A stretch of 64,000 nucleotides of DNA from Paenibacillus sp. PL2-23 (GCF_040834005.1 NZ_CP162129.1:4757001-4821000); one strand, 5' to 3'; positions 45,695 through 55,054 are shown, counted from the stretch's first letter. Notes: generated by a model from the letters alone, not told the origin. A program made the numbers and translations.

Positions 45695-46684
45695 CTACCA
45701 TAGTCCTTTGCCGAATCTACGCGCCACCGAATTGGCCGCGAGCACAAGCAGCAAACCGATGAGCGATTCGAACATTCCCATGGCCGACGTCAGACTGAAT
45801 TGTGCACCTTGAAGCCCCACTCGGTACATAAAGGTGCTGACGACGTCCGCCACGCCGGACACGATATCGTTCTGAAGCACATAGACGTGATCGAAGCCGA
45901 CCTCCATCAGCTTGCCCATGGATAGAATAAACATGATGACGATTGTCGAGCTGATGCCCGGCAGCGTAATGTGCCAGATTTGCCTCAGCTTGCCCGCCCC
46001 GTCTAAACTTGCCGATTCATATAAGCTGGGATTAATAGCTGTAAGCGCTGCCAAATAAATGATAGCACCAAATCCCACTTCCTTCCAAATTCCTGAGCCA
46101 ACATAGATAGTAATCCATGAACCTGGGTTGAACAAAAACGGAAATGGCTCCCCGGTCCATGATTCAATCCAACGGTTAATCGTACCGGATTCAATCGAGA
46201 ATAACGTAACGACGAAGCCCCCGATAATTACCCATGAGAAAAAATGAGGCAAATAAACAATCGTCTGAATGGTACGTCTATACCAGCTTCTGCGCACTTC
46301 ATTTAACATAATCGCAAGTATGATCGGAAACGGAAAGCCCACAAACACATTGAGTACAGATAATATGAACGTGTTTCGAATAACGTTCAGCGTTTGCGGC
46401 TGCCGGAAAATCGTTTCGAAATTATCGAAGCCGACCCACGGGCTTCTGAAAACACCATCCGCGAAATTGTAATCCTTGAAAGCGAGGATCAATCCTCCCA
46501 TCGGGAGGTACTTAAACATGATGTAGTATAACGCTCCAGGCAGGAACAATAGCAGCAAGGGAATGTTCGCCTTCCACTTCGTCTTTCTTGCCAACCGCCT
46601 GGTCCTCCTCTGCGTTTCTCGCTCATCCTCCTTCGTGATGTTTGTTCCTCCTCCTCCCGGGAACATGTCGGTTGCGGTTTTCAT
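45695..46684 (-). CDS. ABC transporter permease (LplB-type)
   Basis: 329 residues. After a charged cytoplasmic N-terminus (about 1-40) the LplB hallmark LPGALYYIMFKYLPMGGLIL begins the first membrane segment, then GFDNFETIF and the EAA loop ESASLDGAGKLRQIWHI. Start ATG at 46684 with AGAGGAG about 9 nt upstream; a longer frame runs through intergenic DNA. First gene of the importer operon, downstream of the YesN-like regulator and its terminator. Confidence 0.92.
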   Translation of the reverse strand: MKTATDMFPGGGGTNITKEDERETQRRTRRLARKTKWKANIPLLLLFLPGALYYIMFKYLPMGGLILAFKDYNFADGVFRSPWVGFDNFETIFRQPQTLNVIRNTFILSVLNVFVGFPFPIILAIMLNEVRRSWYRRTIQTIVYLPHFFSWVIIGGFVVTLFSIESGTINRWIESWTGEPFPFLFNPGSWITIYVGSGIWKEVGFGAIIYLAALTAINPSLYESASLDGAGKLRQIWHITLPGISSTIVIMFILSMGKLMEVGFDHVYVLQNDIVSGVADVVSTFMYRVGLQGAQFSLTSAMGMFESLIGLLLVLAANSVARRFGKGLW

Positions 46685-46813
46685 CCCAGGCACTCCTCTC
46701 CATCCACTTGTTCTATCCCATGCGTTTATTATAGAACGTTCCTCCTCCCGAAACCTTCGATTTGAACAGAAGAAACTACGAAATGAATGCATTCGAGAGA
46801 TAAAAAAGCAATT

Positions 46814-46842
46814 GAAAAGACCCGGCCTATAAGCCGGGTCTT
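46814..46842 (-). terminator. Terminator of the YesM/YesN pair
   Basis: Minus strand AGACCCGGC-TTATAG-GCCGGGTCT followed by TTTC; a perfect 9-bp GC-rich stem located 12 nt after the regulator stop. It separates the sensor pair from the importer operon, which must have its own promoter in 46685-46813. Confidence 0.88.
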
Positions 46843-46853
46843 GCAGGTTCGAA

Positions 46854-48410
46854 TTAGGGATGGAATGAGGCTTCCGATGCTTGCTTTCGATATTCGCTGG
46901 GCGAGAGCCCTGTCATCTGCTTGAAGGCTGTAGCGAAGTAGTTCGAGCCCGGGAAACCAACGGACTGCCCGATCGTGGATACTTTCTTGTCCGTATTTTT
47001 AAGCAATAGCTTTGCCTTCTCCATTCTGAAGCGGGTCACGTAAGCGCTGAAGCTCTCTCCCGTCTCCTTCTTAAATAATGAACCAAAATAATTTGGACTT
47101 AGATGTGTATACGAGGCAACGGTCGGCATCGCACATTCCTCCGCATAATGCTCTTCGATATAGCGAATCGCTCGTTGGATAATACCGCCGCTATGCTCCA
47201 TTTGCCAGGCATGAAGCGTCTGCTCGAAAGTCCGGATTTGAACATCGAACCACGTCTTCACCTCTTCCCGTTTATGAGCTAGATGTAACTCCGCCACCCG
47301 TTTGCCGATATCACCGATCGCTTGTGGCCTTACCTCCAACTCCTTGCGCATGACGTCATCCATGGCCAGGGCCGCGCAGTACACTTCAAGCTTCAATGCC
47401 TCCAAATTCACGATGGAGAGCAGGGCAGAGTCCAGCAAACGGCGCATATACGACTCAAGCTCGGCTGGTCTGCCGAGCAGCAGCAGCTCCGTCATTTCGG
47501 TCCGGATAAGCTGCACCTTTGAGCTCCTGCTCGCTTGCTCGTCCCAGGCATCACCACTTGGAGGTCTGTCGACGGAACGATCTTGGAACATTCCTTCCAA
47601 CCAAATCTCCATATCCTTAAACCGCTGGAATAGACCAAACTCCCGCATGCTAATCGAAATACCCAATAGTTGTTTGACCATATTCACGGCCGTTGTCAAT
47701 AAAGCTTCGGCCTCGCATTCCGCATCGAGGCATACAACAAACAGATCATGCTCCAGCAGGACTTGACGATACCCGCTTCCCGAGAGAGCCATCAGCTCCT
47801 GCAGAATATTGCTGACGGCAAATAGAAGCAGCTTCAGATCTCCGCTTTCATAGCTTTTATTGTTGGGGAAATACGACTCCACCTGCAGCAGCCACACTAC
47901 CTTGCCTGACAACACTCGCTCCAATTGCCCAGCCGATTCGGTGTCGTAAGGCAAGTTCCTCCACATCGATCTCAGCAGTTGATCTTCACGTTCGATACGA
48001 GCCGCCATTTCTCTCTCCTTGATCTCCACCTTCTCCCTGCAATGCTCGTAGCTCTGCTGCAACACGCGGCAAAATTCCTCTTCCGGACAAGGCTTGAGCA
48101 GAAATTGCTTGACGCCGTACTTGATGGCGGCCTGCGCGTATTCGAAATCCCGGTAGCCTGTCAGGATAATCACGTCAATCTCCGGCATGGTCTCGAAGAT
48201 TAGTCTTGCAAGCTCGATACCGTCCATCATCGGCATGCGGATATCGGTCATGACGAGATCCGGTCTGACCTCGCGAATCTTCTCCAACGCCTCGATTCCG
48301 TTCGCTGCTTCTCCAGCGACCAGCCAGCCCAGAGGATTGTTGTCGATCATCTTAGCCAGCCCTTTGCGAATGACCGGTTCGTCATCAACAATGAACATTT
48401 TCCCTTTCAT
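46854..48410 (-). CDS. YesN-family response regulator
   Basis: 518 residues. Receiver about 1-120 with Asp56 in DLVMTDIRMP and Lys in FLLKPCPEE; a middle region of about 290 residues; C-terminal AraC helix-turn-helix pair (VASYTHLSPNYFGSLFKKETGE, STIGQSVGFPGSNYFATAFKQM). The start ATG shares ATGA with the kinase stop, a classical 4-nt overlap. It likely activates the LplBC/LplA operon and the pectin-type enzyme genes that lie downstream on the same strand. Confidence 0.94.
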   Translation of the reverse strand: MKGKMFIVDDEPVIRKGLAKMIDNNPLGWLVAGEAANGIEALEKIREVRPDLVMTDIRMPMMDGIELARLIFETMPEIDVIILTGYRDFEYAQAAIKYGVKQFLLKPCPEEEFCRVLQQSYEHCREKVEIKEREMAARIEREDQLLRSMWRNLPYDTESAGQLERVLSGKVVWLLQVESYFPNNKSYESGDLKLLLFAVSNILQELMALSGSGYRQVLLEHDLFVVCLDAECEAEALLTTAVNMVKQLLGISISMREFGLFQRFKDMEIWLEGMFQDRSVDRPPSGDAWDEQASRSSKVQLIRTEMTELLLLGRPAELESYMRRLLDSALLSIVNLEALKLEVYCAALAMDDVMRKELEVRPQAIGDIGKRVAELHLAHKREEVKTWFDVQIRTFEQTLHAWQMEHSGGIIQRAIRYIEEHYAEECAMPTVASYTHLSPNYFGSLFKKETGESFSAYVTRFRMEKAKLLLKNTDKKVSTIGQSVGFPGSNYFATAFKQMTGLSPSEYRKQASEASFHP

Positions 48411-50242
48411 CGACTCACATCCTTTCTCGAGAAGGGGAGCAGCAGTCGAACCGTCGTCCCCGCTCCCTCCTTTGATTCAATTGTCAAACCGTAGGGCTCC
48501 CCGTAAAGAAGATTCAGCCGGCGAACCACGCTGCGTATGCCGATGTGACCTCTTCTTCTGCCAAAGATCGGCCCTTCCGGCTTCTGTGCGCTCCGTGGCG
48601 CAAGGGCGTCTGATATGACACCTCTGATCTCTTCTTCTTTCATTCCCGCTCCATTATCAATAATCTCGATTCTAAGCGCCGCTTGTCTTCCTTCTTGCTT
48701 GGCACTAGTAACGGGAACCACAAACGTTTGAATAATGAGGACGCGATCTGTCAATTGATTAGCAAACGCGTGGACGAACACGTTTTCGACAAGAGGCTGG
48801 ATAATGAGTCTCGGTACCTCGGCATGCTCGCTCCCCGCTTCCATCTGGATGACCGTATCAAGCTCATCTCCGTGTCTGGCTCTTTGAATTTTCAAGTAGT
48901 TGCGTATCTGAGCGAGCTCCTCTGCAAGCGTCGTCTCCGTATCAGCGGGCTCCAGAGCGTAACGAAGCATGCCAGACAACGAGATGACAAGTTCCGCCGT
49001 TTCCCGGTCGTCCTGCAGGTACAGCTTCCAATAGATCGTATCGAGCGTATTTTGTAGAAAATGAGGATTCAATTGTGCTTGCAATGCAGTCAGCTCCGCT
49101 TCCCTCTGGCTCAACTGACGTTCATACACCTCACGGATCAACTGCTCGAGATTATCAGCCATGGAGTTAAAGCTTTGGCCCATATAGGCAAGCTCATCCG
49201 AAGTATCGACCTTAATCCTCGCCTGCAGGTTTCCTTCGTCGATCTTACGCATTCCCCGAACGAGTTGCTGAAGAGGCTTGAACAGTCTTCTGCCGCTCCA
49301 AGATAAGAGAATAACCGCAAGCAGAACGCCAACCATGCCCACAAGCACGGATATTTGTAAGATAACAGAGCTTTTTTGATGAAGAGACTCCAATGACACT
49401 TTGCTGATTAGCGAAAAATCCATCGTTTTAGACCGACTTTTCACGTACAAGAAGGAGCTTCCATCCTCCATGACAATCTGCTGGCTTAACATAAGAGAGG
49501 GATCCGGCAATATTCCGTCCTCTGCCTTATCCGTAAAAACGAGTCGATCCTGCCGATCGAAGAGATACACATTCGCTTTTTCGTCCCCAACCAGCTCGTC
49601 CAAGTCCTCTGAGAACAACGATTCGTCGAAGAGCATGACCATCGTGCCGTATAGCTGAAGATCGATGTTTTTCATGGAACGGGCCACGGCGAAAAAGTCC
49701 CTGTAGCCGGATGCCTCAACAGGGCTGGGAAGCTTAACTGGAAACCATATCATATGACCTGAGGCCTCTGCCAAACGCTCTTTAATTTCCTCGTATATTA
49801 ACGGATCCAATTTACTTCGCGCGGTTGACGACACGTGAAAAAAAAAGCTGTTATCCTGCATATCGTACAAATACATCGAATACAGCTTGTTCTCGTCGTT
49901 TTTGACCTGAAATAGAAGATTGTTCAGCTCGTCCTGATCGGTAATTTGGGTATGCTTCTCGCGCGTGTCATTCTCAGCCGATCGTCTTAAAACCTGTTCG
50001 ATATAAGGATGAAACACGATAAAGTTCGATATCCTGTAGATATCCCGCAGCTGCAAATCAATTCTCGCCGCGGCCTGTTCATTCGCTTTGCCGAATTGCC
50101 TGCTTATTTCTTCTGTAAACAGATTCACATTGATTCGGTACGATAAGTAACCTGCTACAATAAACGTCAACATGATAATCAACGACATATGGAGCATGAT
50201 TCTCTTCGAAAAGCTGTTTCCGCCTGTACGCATGCGGCACAT
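48407..50242 (-). CDS. YesM-family sensor histidine kinase
   Basis: 611 residues. Membrane segments at about 15-35 and 300-320 enclose an extracellular sensor domain. HAMP, then phosphoacceptor His in LQAQLNPHFLQNTLDTI, LIIQPLVENVFVHAF, and the ATP motifs DNGAGM and GHIGIRSVVRRL. Same class as the kinase at 20454. The start is either the ATG at 50242 (AGGAGAAGG just upstream) or the ATG three codons later. A good promoter, TTGAAT-17-TACTAT, lies upstream. Confidence 0.93.
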   Translation of the reverse strand: MCRMRTGGNSFSKRIMLHMSLIIMLTFIVAGYLSYRINVNLFTEEISRQFGKANEQAAARIDLQLRDIYRISNFIVFHPYIEQVLRRSAENDTREKHTQITDQDELNNLLFQVKNDENKLYSMYLYDMQDNSFFFHVSSTARSKLDPLIYEEIKERLAEASGHMIWFPVKLPSPVEASGYRDFFAVARSMKNIDLQLYGTMVMLFDESLFSEDLDELVGDEKANVYLFDRQDRLVFTDKAEDGILPDPSLMLSQQIVMEDGSSFLYVKSRSKTMDFSLISKVSLESLHQKSSVILQISVLVGMVGVLLAVILLSWSGRRLFKPLQQLVRGMRKIDEGNLQARIKVDTSDELAYMGQSFNSMADNLEQLIREVYERQLSQREAELTALQAQLNPHFLQNTLDTIYWKLYLQDDRETAELVISLSGMLRYALEPADTETTLAEELAQIRNYLKIQRARHGDELDTVIQMEAGSEHAEVPRLIIQPLVENVFVHAFANQLTDRVLIIQTFVVPVTSAKQEGRQAALRIEIIDNGAGMKEEEIRGVISDALAPRSAQKPEGPIFGRRRGHIGIRSVVRRLNLLYGEPYGLTIESKEGAGTTVRLLLPFSRKDVSR

Positions 50243-50290
50243 CCTTCTCCTAGCCGGTACCGTTTCCGGTTAAGCGCGGCTTTTTTTTTC

Positions 50291-50319
50291 ATAGTAGCAT
50301 CGCCTTGTCAGGCATTCAA
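50291..50319 (-). promoter_or_regulatory. Sigma-A promoter of the second YesM/YesN pair
   Basis: Minus strand TTGAAT (50314-50319), 17-nt spacer, TACTAT (50291-50296), followed by an A-run and GC-rich leader. It is about 50 nt upstream of the kinase start. The rest of 50320-50488 shows no gene. Confidence 0.6.
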
Positions 50320-50488
50320 CGGTTTATTGCCGGCAGTTCATTTGTCGTTCATATTCATACAAATTCCGTTGAAATTCGTAGATAGTACTAGAAGAATCAT
50401 ATGAGCAGACCAAAGAGCCTCCCTGCTGCCAGAAAGGCTTCTTACCACTACTTATTCGTTCTGTTGCTGGTCAGGCCTTCAACCCCGG

Positions 50489-50719
50489 TCACATCCCCGT
50501 GCGATACTTTCTTTCGCTGGCTGAATCCCGTTTCGTATCCTTCTTGTCCTTCTCGTCCTGCTGCTCAATCGTTTGATCCTCAACAGGGATTGGGTCGACC
50601 GTTCGCTGGCTGAGAAACTTATCGAACAGACTCTCCTTCTCCGTCGGGATACCCTCCGGATTATCGCGTTTGCCTTGCTGATCGGGCTTTCGGTCGGCGC
50701 TTCGCTCGAATTCGTTCAT
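50489..50719 (-). CDS. Small hydrophilic protein, unknown function
   Basis: 76 residues, highly charged and rich in Glu, Asp, Lys, Arg and Gln (FERSADRKPDQQGKRDN, TIEQQDEKDKKDTKRDSA), with no hydrophobic segment; probably disordered. Support for a real gene is the ATG at 50719 preceded by GAGGTGATAG at proper spacing, and a composition unlike a random shadow frame. I do not recognise it. Small acidic-basic proteins of this kind are common in spore formers, but a spore link is speculative. Confidence 0.55.
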   Translation of the reverse strand: MNEFERSADRKPDQQGKRDNPEGIPTEKESLFDKFLSQRTVDPIPVEDQTIEQQDEKDKKDTKRDSASERKYRTGM

Positions 50720-50816
50720 CTCTATCACCTCGCAGTTCTATGATAGAACTACTTACCCGCTTTGCCGCCGGTTTTAAACCTATGCAGGATGCAATAGAGC
50801 TGACGAGCCGCCCCCA

Positions 50817-51803
50817 TTATTCCGTCGGATAGCTTAGTCCCCACTGATGGCGAATCCGGTCCATCGTCTCCATAATGCTGACTGTCTCACTCAGTGAAAT
50901 CACGTCGTTCTCCAGTGCCCCCGCACGGAGACATGCCATCGCGGCTTCGGCTTCGTATTTGTAGCCGGCGAACTGGCGATCATCCTGGACGTGAACGGGC
51001 TCCTCGCCGTATACCTGCAAGCTTGCTTCCTTCGCGAACAGGAAGTTCGGGATATGAATATATCCCTTCGTCCCATATACATAAGCGTCATTCCTCAGGC
51101 TAAGCCTGACCGCTCCATTCAGCGCGGCCGTTCGGCCTCCCTCATATTCGAACAGTAACGAGAATCGCTCGTCGACCCCCGTCTCCCCGATATGCGCGCT
51201 GCTCATGATAGACCTCGGCTGCTCTCCATAGATCATGGATGCGAAGGATACGGGATAGATCCCTGCATCCAGCAAAGCGCCGCCGCCCTGCTCCTTATTC
51301 AGTAGACGTCCCTCAGGATTCCAGCCGGCATCGAAGCCGAAGTCTGCTTTGACCAGCTGCACGTCTCCGATGAGTCCTTGCTTCAGCCATTCGCGCGTCT
51401 GAACGAGGGGCGGAAGAAACCGGCTCCACATGGCTTCCATAACAAACAGCTTCTTCTCCCCGGCGACCCGAACGATCTCCTCGGCTTCCGCTGCGTTAAT
51501 CGTAAAAGGCTTCTCGCAGATGACCGCATTTCCTGCGTTCAAGCAGGCCAAAACCTGCTCCTTGTGTTTGGGATGAATGGTTCCCACATATATGATTTGA
51601 ACATCGGAATCCTGCAGGAACGCCTCATAGCTGCCATAAGCGCGGGCAAAGCCGTACTGCTCGGCAAACTTGTCCGCTTTCTCCTGCGATCTAGCCGCAA
51701 CCGCTGTCAGCTCTGCGCCTTCCGCCAGCTTCAAATCCTTGGCGAACTTCCCCGAGATGCCCCCGCAGCCCATAATGCCCCATTTGATTGTCTTTAGCGT
51801 CAT
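50817..51803 (-). CDS. Gfo/Idh/MocA-family NAD(P)-dependent oxidoreductase
   Basis: 328 residues. N-terminal Rossmann domain with GIMGCGGISGKFAKDL (about 9-24), then AVICEKPFTINAAEA with the catalytic-site EKP motif around residue 95-97, and the C-terminal alpha/beta dimerisation domain (GGALLDAGIYPVSFASM). Such enzymes oxidise or reduce sugars, inositols or other polyols. Start ATG at 51803 with AGAGGA upstream. Monocistronic as far as can be seen; the substrate is not predictable from sequence. Confidence 0.93.
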   Translation of the reverse strand: MTLKTIKWGIMGCGGISGKFAKDLKLAEGAELTAVAARSQEKADKFAEQYGFARAYGSYEAFLQDSDVQIIYVGTIHPKHKEQVLACLNAGNAVICEKPFTINAAEAEEIVRVAGEKKLFVMEAMWSRFLPPLVQTREWLKQGLIGDVQLVKADFGFDAGWNPEGRLLNKEQGGGALLDAGIYPVSFASMIYGEQPRSIMSSAHIGETGVDERFSLLFEYEGGRTAALNGAVRLSLRNDAYVYGTKGYIHIPNFLFAKEASLQVYGEEPVHVQDDRQFAGYKYEAEAAMACLRAGALENDVISLSETVSIMETMDRIRHQWGLSYPTE

Positions 51804-51869
51804 CTTCGTCCTCTTCTCCTCTCGCATCTAGCATCTTGTCCTTCTACTATTATTAGTCAATGACCTGAG

Positions 51870-52871
51870 TTATTCAACCAAGCTGGCCATCACATCGTCG
51901 ATCATTTGCGAATTCGCGATTGGACCGGTGTAGAGCCAGCTCGTCTCAGGACCAAACACGTATAGCCGGCCGTTCTTGACAGCAGGTATACTTCTCCACA
52001 AAGGATCCCTGAGCGCTTCCGAGCCGGAGCCTGAATCGCTGTTGATTAGAAAGATATGATCAGCGTCCAGCTGAGCCAGCTTCTCCAGCGATACGACATT
52101 CCAATTTACAGTAGAGACTGCCGCTATTTGTTGGACCAGGCTTGGGATGGAGAGACTTAGATCCTTGTACAAAACCGCGCCGGCCGACACCTTGTCGCTG
52201 ACGATGTAGAACTTGCCGTCCATCAGCCAGATTGCGGCAGCAGACTGCCCAGGCAGCTTCTCATGCAGCGTCGATTTGGCTACGGCGGCCTTCGTCTCAT
52301 AATCATCCAGCACCTGCTCCGCCAGCTCCGTCTTGCCCACGACCTCACCTACCTTCAGAAGCGCCAGGCGCCAGTCGGCGTTAATCTGGGCTCCAAGGAC
52401 GAAGGTCGGAGCCACCTGCGAGAATAGCTTATATTTATCGCCTTCAACCTCTTTTTCATCGCCAATAATAAGCAAGTCCGGCTTAAATCCCAGCACCGCC
52501 TCGTAGGGCAGATCGTAAGCAATAGGGGGAATGCCTCCCAGCTTTTTTTCCAAATAATACTGCATCCCATTCGGTACGGACCACTGAGCAACCGGTGTAA
52601 CGTCAAGCGCAGAGAGATAGTCTTCAAGATAGGATGCGATGATACGCTTCGGCTCTGCTGGAATCGTTACTTCATGTCCCATGCCATCGGTTAACGTTCT
52701 TTCCTGCGGGACCTCGGAGGGAGCCGGCGTTGCCGTCTCAGCGGCAGGCGATTCCGTTGCTGTGTCCAGCTTTGTCCAGTTGGTCGTGATACCGCAAGCC
52801 GTTAGATGCACAGCAAGGAAGAGCACGCTCATCATGCCCGCCCATCTGATGTTATACCCTTGTGCCTTCAA
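51870..52871 (-). CDS. Iron-siderophore ABC transporter substrate-binding lipoprotein
   Basis: 333 residues. Signal peptide with lipobox Cys26 (VHLTAC), Thr/Pro/Ala linker to about 60, then a FecB/FhuD-type periplasmic-binding fold: TLTDGMGHEVTIPAEPKRIIA, GFKPDLLIIGD, DDYETKAAVAKSTL, and NGRLYVFGPETSWLYTGP. TTG start with AAGGAG 10 nt upstream. The gene stands alone: no permease or ATPase lies next to it. A sigma-A promoter overlapped by a Fur-like box lies upstream, so iron control is likely. Confidence 0.9.
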   Translation of the reverse strand: MKAQGYNIRWAGMMSVLFLAVHLTACGITTNWTKLDTATESPAAETATPAPSEVPQERTLTDGMGHEVTIPAEPKRIIASYLEDYLSALDVTPVAQWSVPNGMQYYLEKKLGGIPPIAYDLPYEAVLGFKPDLLIIGDEKEVEGDKYKLFSQVAPTFVLGAQINADWRLALLKVGEVVGKTELAEQVLDDYETKAAVAKSTLHEKLPGQSAAAIWLMDGKFYIVSDKVSAGAVLYKDLSLSIPSLVQQIAAVSTVNWNVVSLEKLAQLDADHIFLINSDSGSGSEALRDPLWRSIPAVKNGRLYVFGPETSWLYTGPIANSQMIDDVMASLVE

Positions 52872-52936
52872 TAGTTGAACGCTCCTTATTCCTCTGTCCC
52901 GGCGAATGGAAAAATTTTCTTAATCTCATCTACTAA

Positions 52937-52965
52937 ATGATAATTTTTAGAAATAACATTGTCAA
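52937..52965 (-). promoter_or_regulatory. Promoter with Fur-like box of the siderophore-binding gene
   Basis: Minus strand TTGACA (52960-52965), 17 nt, TATCAT (52937-52942). TGATAATTTTTAGAA at 52938-52952 agrees with the Fur 7-1-7 consensus TGATAATNATTATCA at 11 of 14 positions, with one perfect half-site, and covers the -10. Confidence 0.65.
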
Positions 52966-53036
52966 TTGAAATGAACAGAGTCGTCCATACCAAGACCATC
53001 TCCCATGAATAAGATAAGGGCAAGGGAGGCGACGGC

Positions 53037-54077
53037 ATGAATATTTGGACACAAGATTATGAGCAGCTCATCTTCCTGCAGGATCGTTCCATAGGCTTCA
53101 AAGCGATCATTGCGGTTCATCATACGAAGCTGGGCCCCGCGCTGGGAGGCTGTCGGATGATGGATTATGGGAATGAAGAAGAAGCGGTCCTGGATGCTTT
53201 GCGCCTGGCAAGGGGCATGACGTACAAATCAGCGCTGGCTGGCATTCCATATGGTGGAGGCAAGGCAGTCATTGTTGGACGGCCGGGAACGGCAGTGAAC
53301 CGGGAAGCCTGGTTTCGTTCGCTGGGCAAGCAGCTGCATAAGCTGAACGGCTTGTATATAACGGGTCTGGATCTGGGCTCGACCGTGCAGGATATGGATG
53401 GGGTGCGGGAGGAAACAGCCTATGTGACGGATACGACAGGCTCGCTGGGAGCGGACAATGAACTGACGGCCACGATGACCGCATATGGAGTATTTCTCGG
53501 CATTCGCGCCTCGCTCAAGCGGGCTTATGGATCGGAATCGCTGCGCAACAAGGTGATTGCCGTGCAGGGACTCGGCAAGGTTGGCTTCAAGCTGTGCCGT
53601 TACTTGCAAGAGGCAGACGCCAAGCTGATCGTTGCCGATATCGACGCCGCACGAGTCAGACTCGCTGCCGCCTCATTCGGGGCATTGGCCAGCTCGCCTG
53701 AGGCTATTGCCGCTGTCCCCTGCGACGTATTCGCGCCTTGCGCGCTCGGCGGCGTGCTGCACGAGGGAGCAATCGCGGCGCTGGACTGCGCCATTGTCGC
53801 GGGTGCCGCGAACAACCAGCTGGCAACACCTGAGGATGGCGAGCGAATTCACGGGCGGGGCATTCTCTACGCGCCGGACTACGCGATTAACGCTGGAGGC
53901 ATCATCGTGACCGCCGCAGAGCTGGAAGGCGCGGATGCCGCTAAAGCGAAGTCCGATACGGAACGAATCTACGGCAGCCTGGAGCGAATCTTTGCCGAGG
54001 CGTCCCTTCGCGGACTGTCAACGGCAGCGGCCGCTGACCAAATAACAGAAGAGCTGCTTGGGAAGCAGCTCTTCTGA
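53037..54077 (+). CDS. Leucine/branched-chain amino acid dehydrogenase family enzyme
   Basis: 346 residues. NAD-dependent oxidative deamination of a branched-chain or aromatic amino acid. N-terminal substrate domain: LGPALGGCRMM (32-42), Lys64 in MTYKSALAGIPYGGGKAVI and Lys76, matching the catalytic lysines 68 and 80 of Leu dehydrogenase. The NAD domain has AVQGLGKVGFKLCRYL; AGAANNQLATPEDG and LYAPDYAINAGGII follow. AAGGGAGG precedes the ATG. Leu, Val or Phe specificity cannot be fixed. The last 13 codons form a perfect hairpin. Confidence 0.9.
   Translation: MNIWTQDYEQLIFLQDRSIGFKAIIAVHHTKLGPALGGCRMMDYGNEEEAVLDALRLARGMTYKSALAGIPYGGGKAVIVGRPGTAVNREAWFRSLGKQLHKLNGLYITGLDLGSTVQDMDGVREETAYVTDTTGSLGADNELTATMTAYGVFLGIRASLKRAYGSESLRNKVIAVQGLGKVGFKLCRYLQEADAKLIVADIDAARVRLAAASFGALASSPEAIAAVPCDVFAPCALGGVLHEGAIAALDCAIVAGAANNQLATPEDGERIHGRGILYAPDYAINAGGIIVTAAELEGADAAKAKSDTERIYGSLERIFAEASLRGLSTAAAADQITEELLGKQLF
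54047..54075. terminator. Hairpin embedded in the end of the dehydrogenase gene
   Basis: Perfect 13-bp stem AGAAGAGCTGCTT-GGG-AAGCAGCTCTTCT, whose last base is the T of the TGA stop. Both strands have only short T-rich tails, but the position between convergent genes suggests a bidirectional terminator. Confidence 0.5.
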
Positions 54078-54094
54078 ATATTTGATCCATTTCA

Positions 54095-55054
54095 TCAGTC
54101 ACGCAAGAAAAATTGCAGCGTCTTATCGATCGAGCCCGGCAGGTGCTCATGGCCAAAGTCTGGATAGATGACCAGGTCCTTCGGAGCCGTCATCTTGTTA
54201 TAAGCCGCGAACTGCGTCGACGGCGGGCAGACCGTATCCATCAGCCCCACAAACATAAGCACTTCGCCCTGAATGCGGTTCGCCAAATATTGAAGATCGA
54301 TATAACCCAGCTTCTCAAAAATATCGTTCTCACGCTCATGCAGCGGGTCAAAATGGCGGAAATAGGTGCGCAGCTCCTGATAAGCGTCCTTCGCCAAGTC
54401 CATCTCCCACGTGCGCTTGAAATCGCACAGGAAGGGGAAGATCGGCGCAAGCTTCTTCACGCGCGGCTCCAGCGCCGCACAGGCGATGGTCAGCGCTCCG
54501 CCCTGGGAGCCTCCAGCCGCGTAGACACGGTCCGAGTCCACCTCAGGCAGTGACATGGCGATGCCTGCGAGCTGCGCGGCGTCGAGATAAATATGACGGA
54601 ACAGCAGATTGTCCGGATGATCGCTTAGTCCGCGGATAATGTGGCCGTTAAGCGTAATGCCTTTGACTCCGCCGACGTCTTCGGAGCTGCCGCCTTGGCC
54701 GCGGCAGTCCATTGCCAGGATGGAGTAGCCAATGGATGTATACACAAGCTTCTCATGCCAGTCTCCCGCATTACCGGAATAACCATGGAATTGCACCACA
54801 GCAGGATGCTTGCCCTGCGAGTTCCGCGGCCTTGCATATTTGGCATGAATACGCGCACCGCGCACGCCTGTGAAATACAGGTCGAAGCATTCAGCATGAG
54901 GAGTCTGGAATGCGCTCGGCACCAGCTCCACCTGTGCGTCAACGGCACGAAGCTCGGCAAGCGCCCTCTCCCAATACGCGTCGAAATCGGCAGGTCGCGG
55001 GTTGCGGCCCTGGTATTCTTTTAATCGGTCAAGCGGCATGTCTACTAATGGCAT
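54095..55054 (-). CDS. CE7 acetyl esterase (acetylxylan esterase / cephalosporin-C deacetylase)
   Basis: 319 residues, alpha/beta-hydrolase of carbohydrate esterase family 7. Features: FTGVRGARIHAKYARP, QFHGYSGNAGDW (oxyanion region), DCRGQGGSSED, nucleophile Ser183 in AAGGSQGGALT, Asp273 in VGLMDTVCPP and His302 in YPDFGHEHLPG, in line with the triad of known CE7 enzymes. No signal peptide: CE7 enzymes deacetylate imported oligosaccharides in the cytoplasm. AAGGAGAG precedes the ATG. It is followed on the same strand by nothing closely linked and lies 68 bp downstream of the isomerase gene, so they may be cotranscribed. Confidence 0.92.
   Translation of the reverse strand: MPLVDMPLDRLKEYQGRNPRPADFDAYWERALAELRAVDAQVELVPSAFQTPHAECFDLYFTGVRGARIHAKYARPRNSQGKHPAVVQFHGYSGNAGDWHEKLVYTSIGYSILAMDCRGQGGSSEDVGGVKGITLNGHIIRGLSDHPDNLLFRHIYLDAAQLAGIAMSLPEVDSDRVYAAGGSQGGALTIACAALEPRVKKLAPIFPFLCDFKRTWEMDLAKDAYQELRTYFRHFDPLHERENDIFEKLGYIDLQYLANRIQGEVLMFVGLMDTVCPPSTQFAAYNKMTAPKDLVIYPDFGHEHLPGSIDKTLQFFLRD

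Noticed and set aside
50401..50613. 70-residue plus-strand frame
   Set aside because: It overlaps the better supported minus-strand small gene, lacks a ribosome binding site and has no domain.
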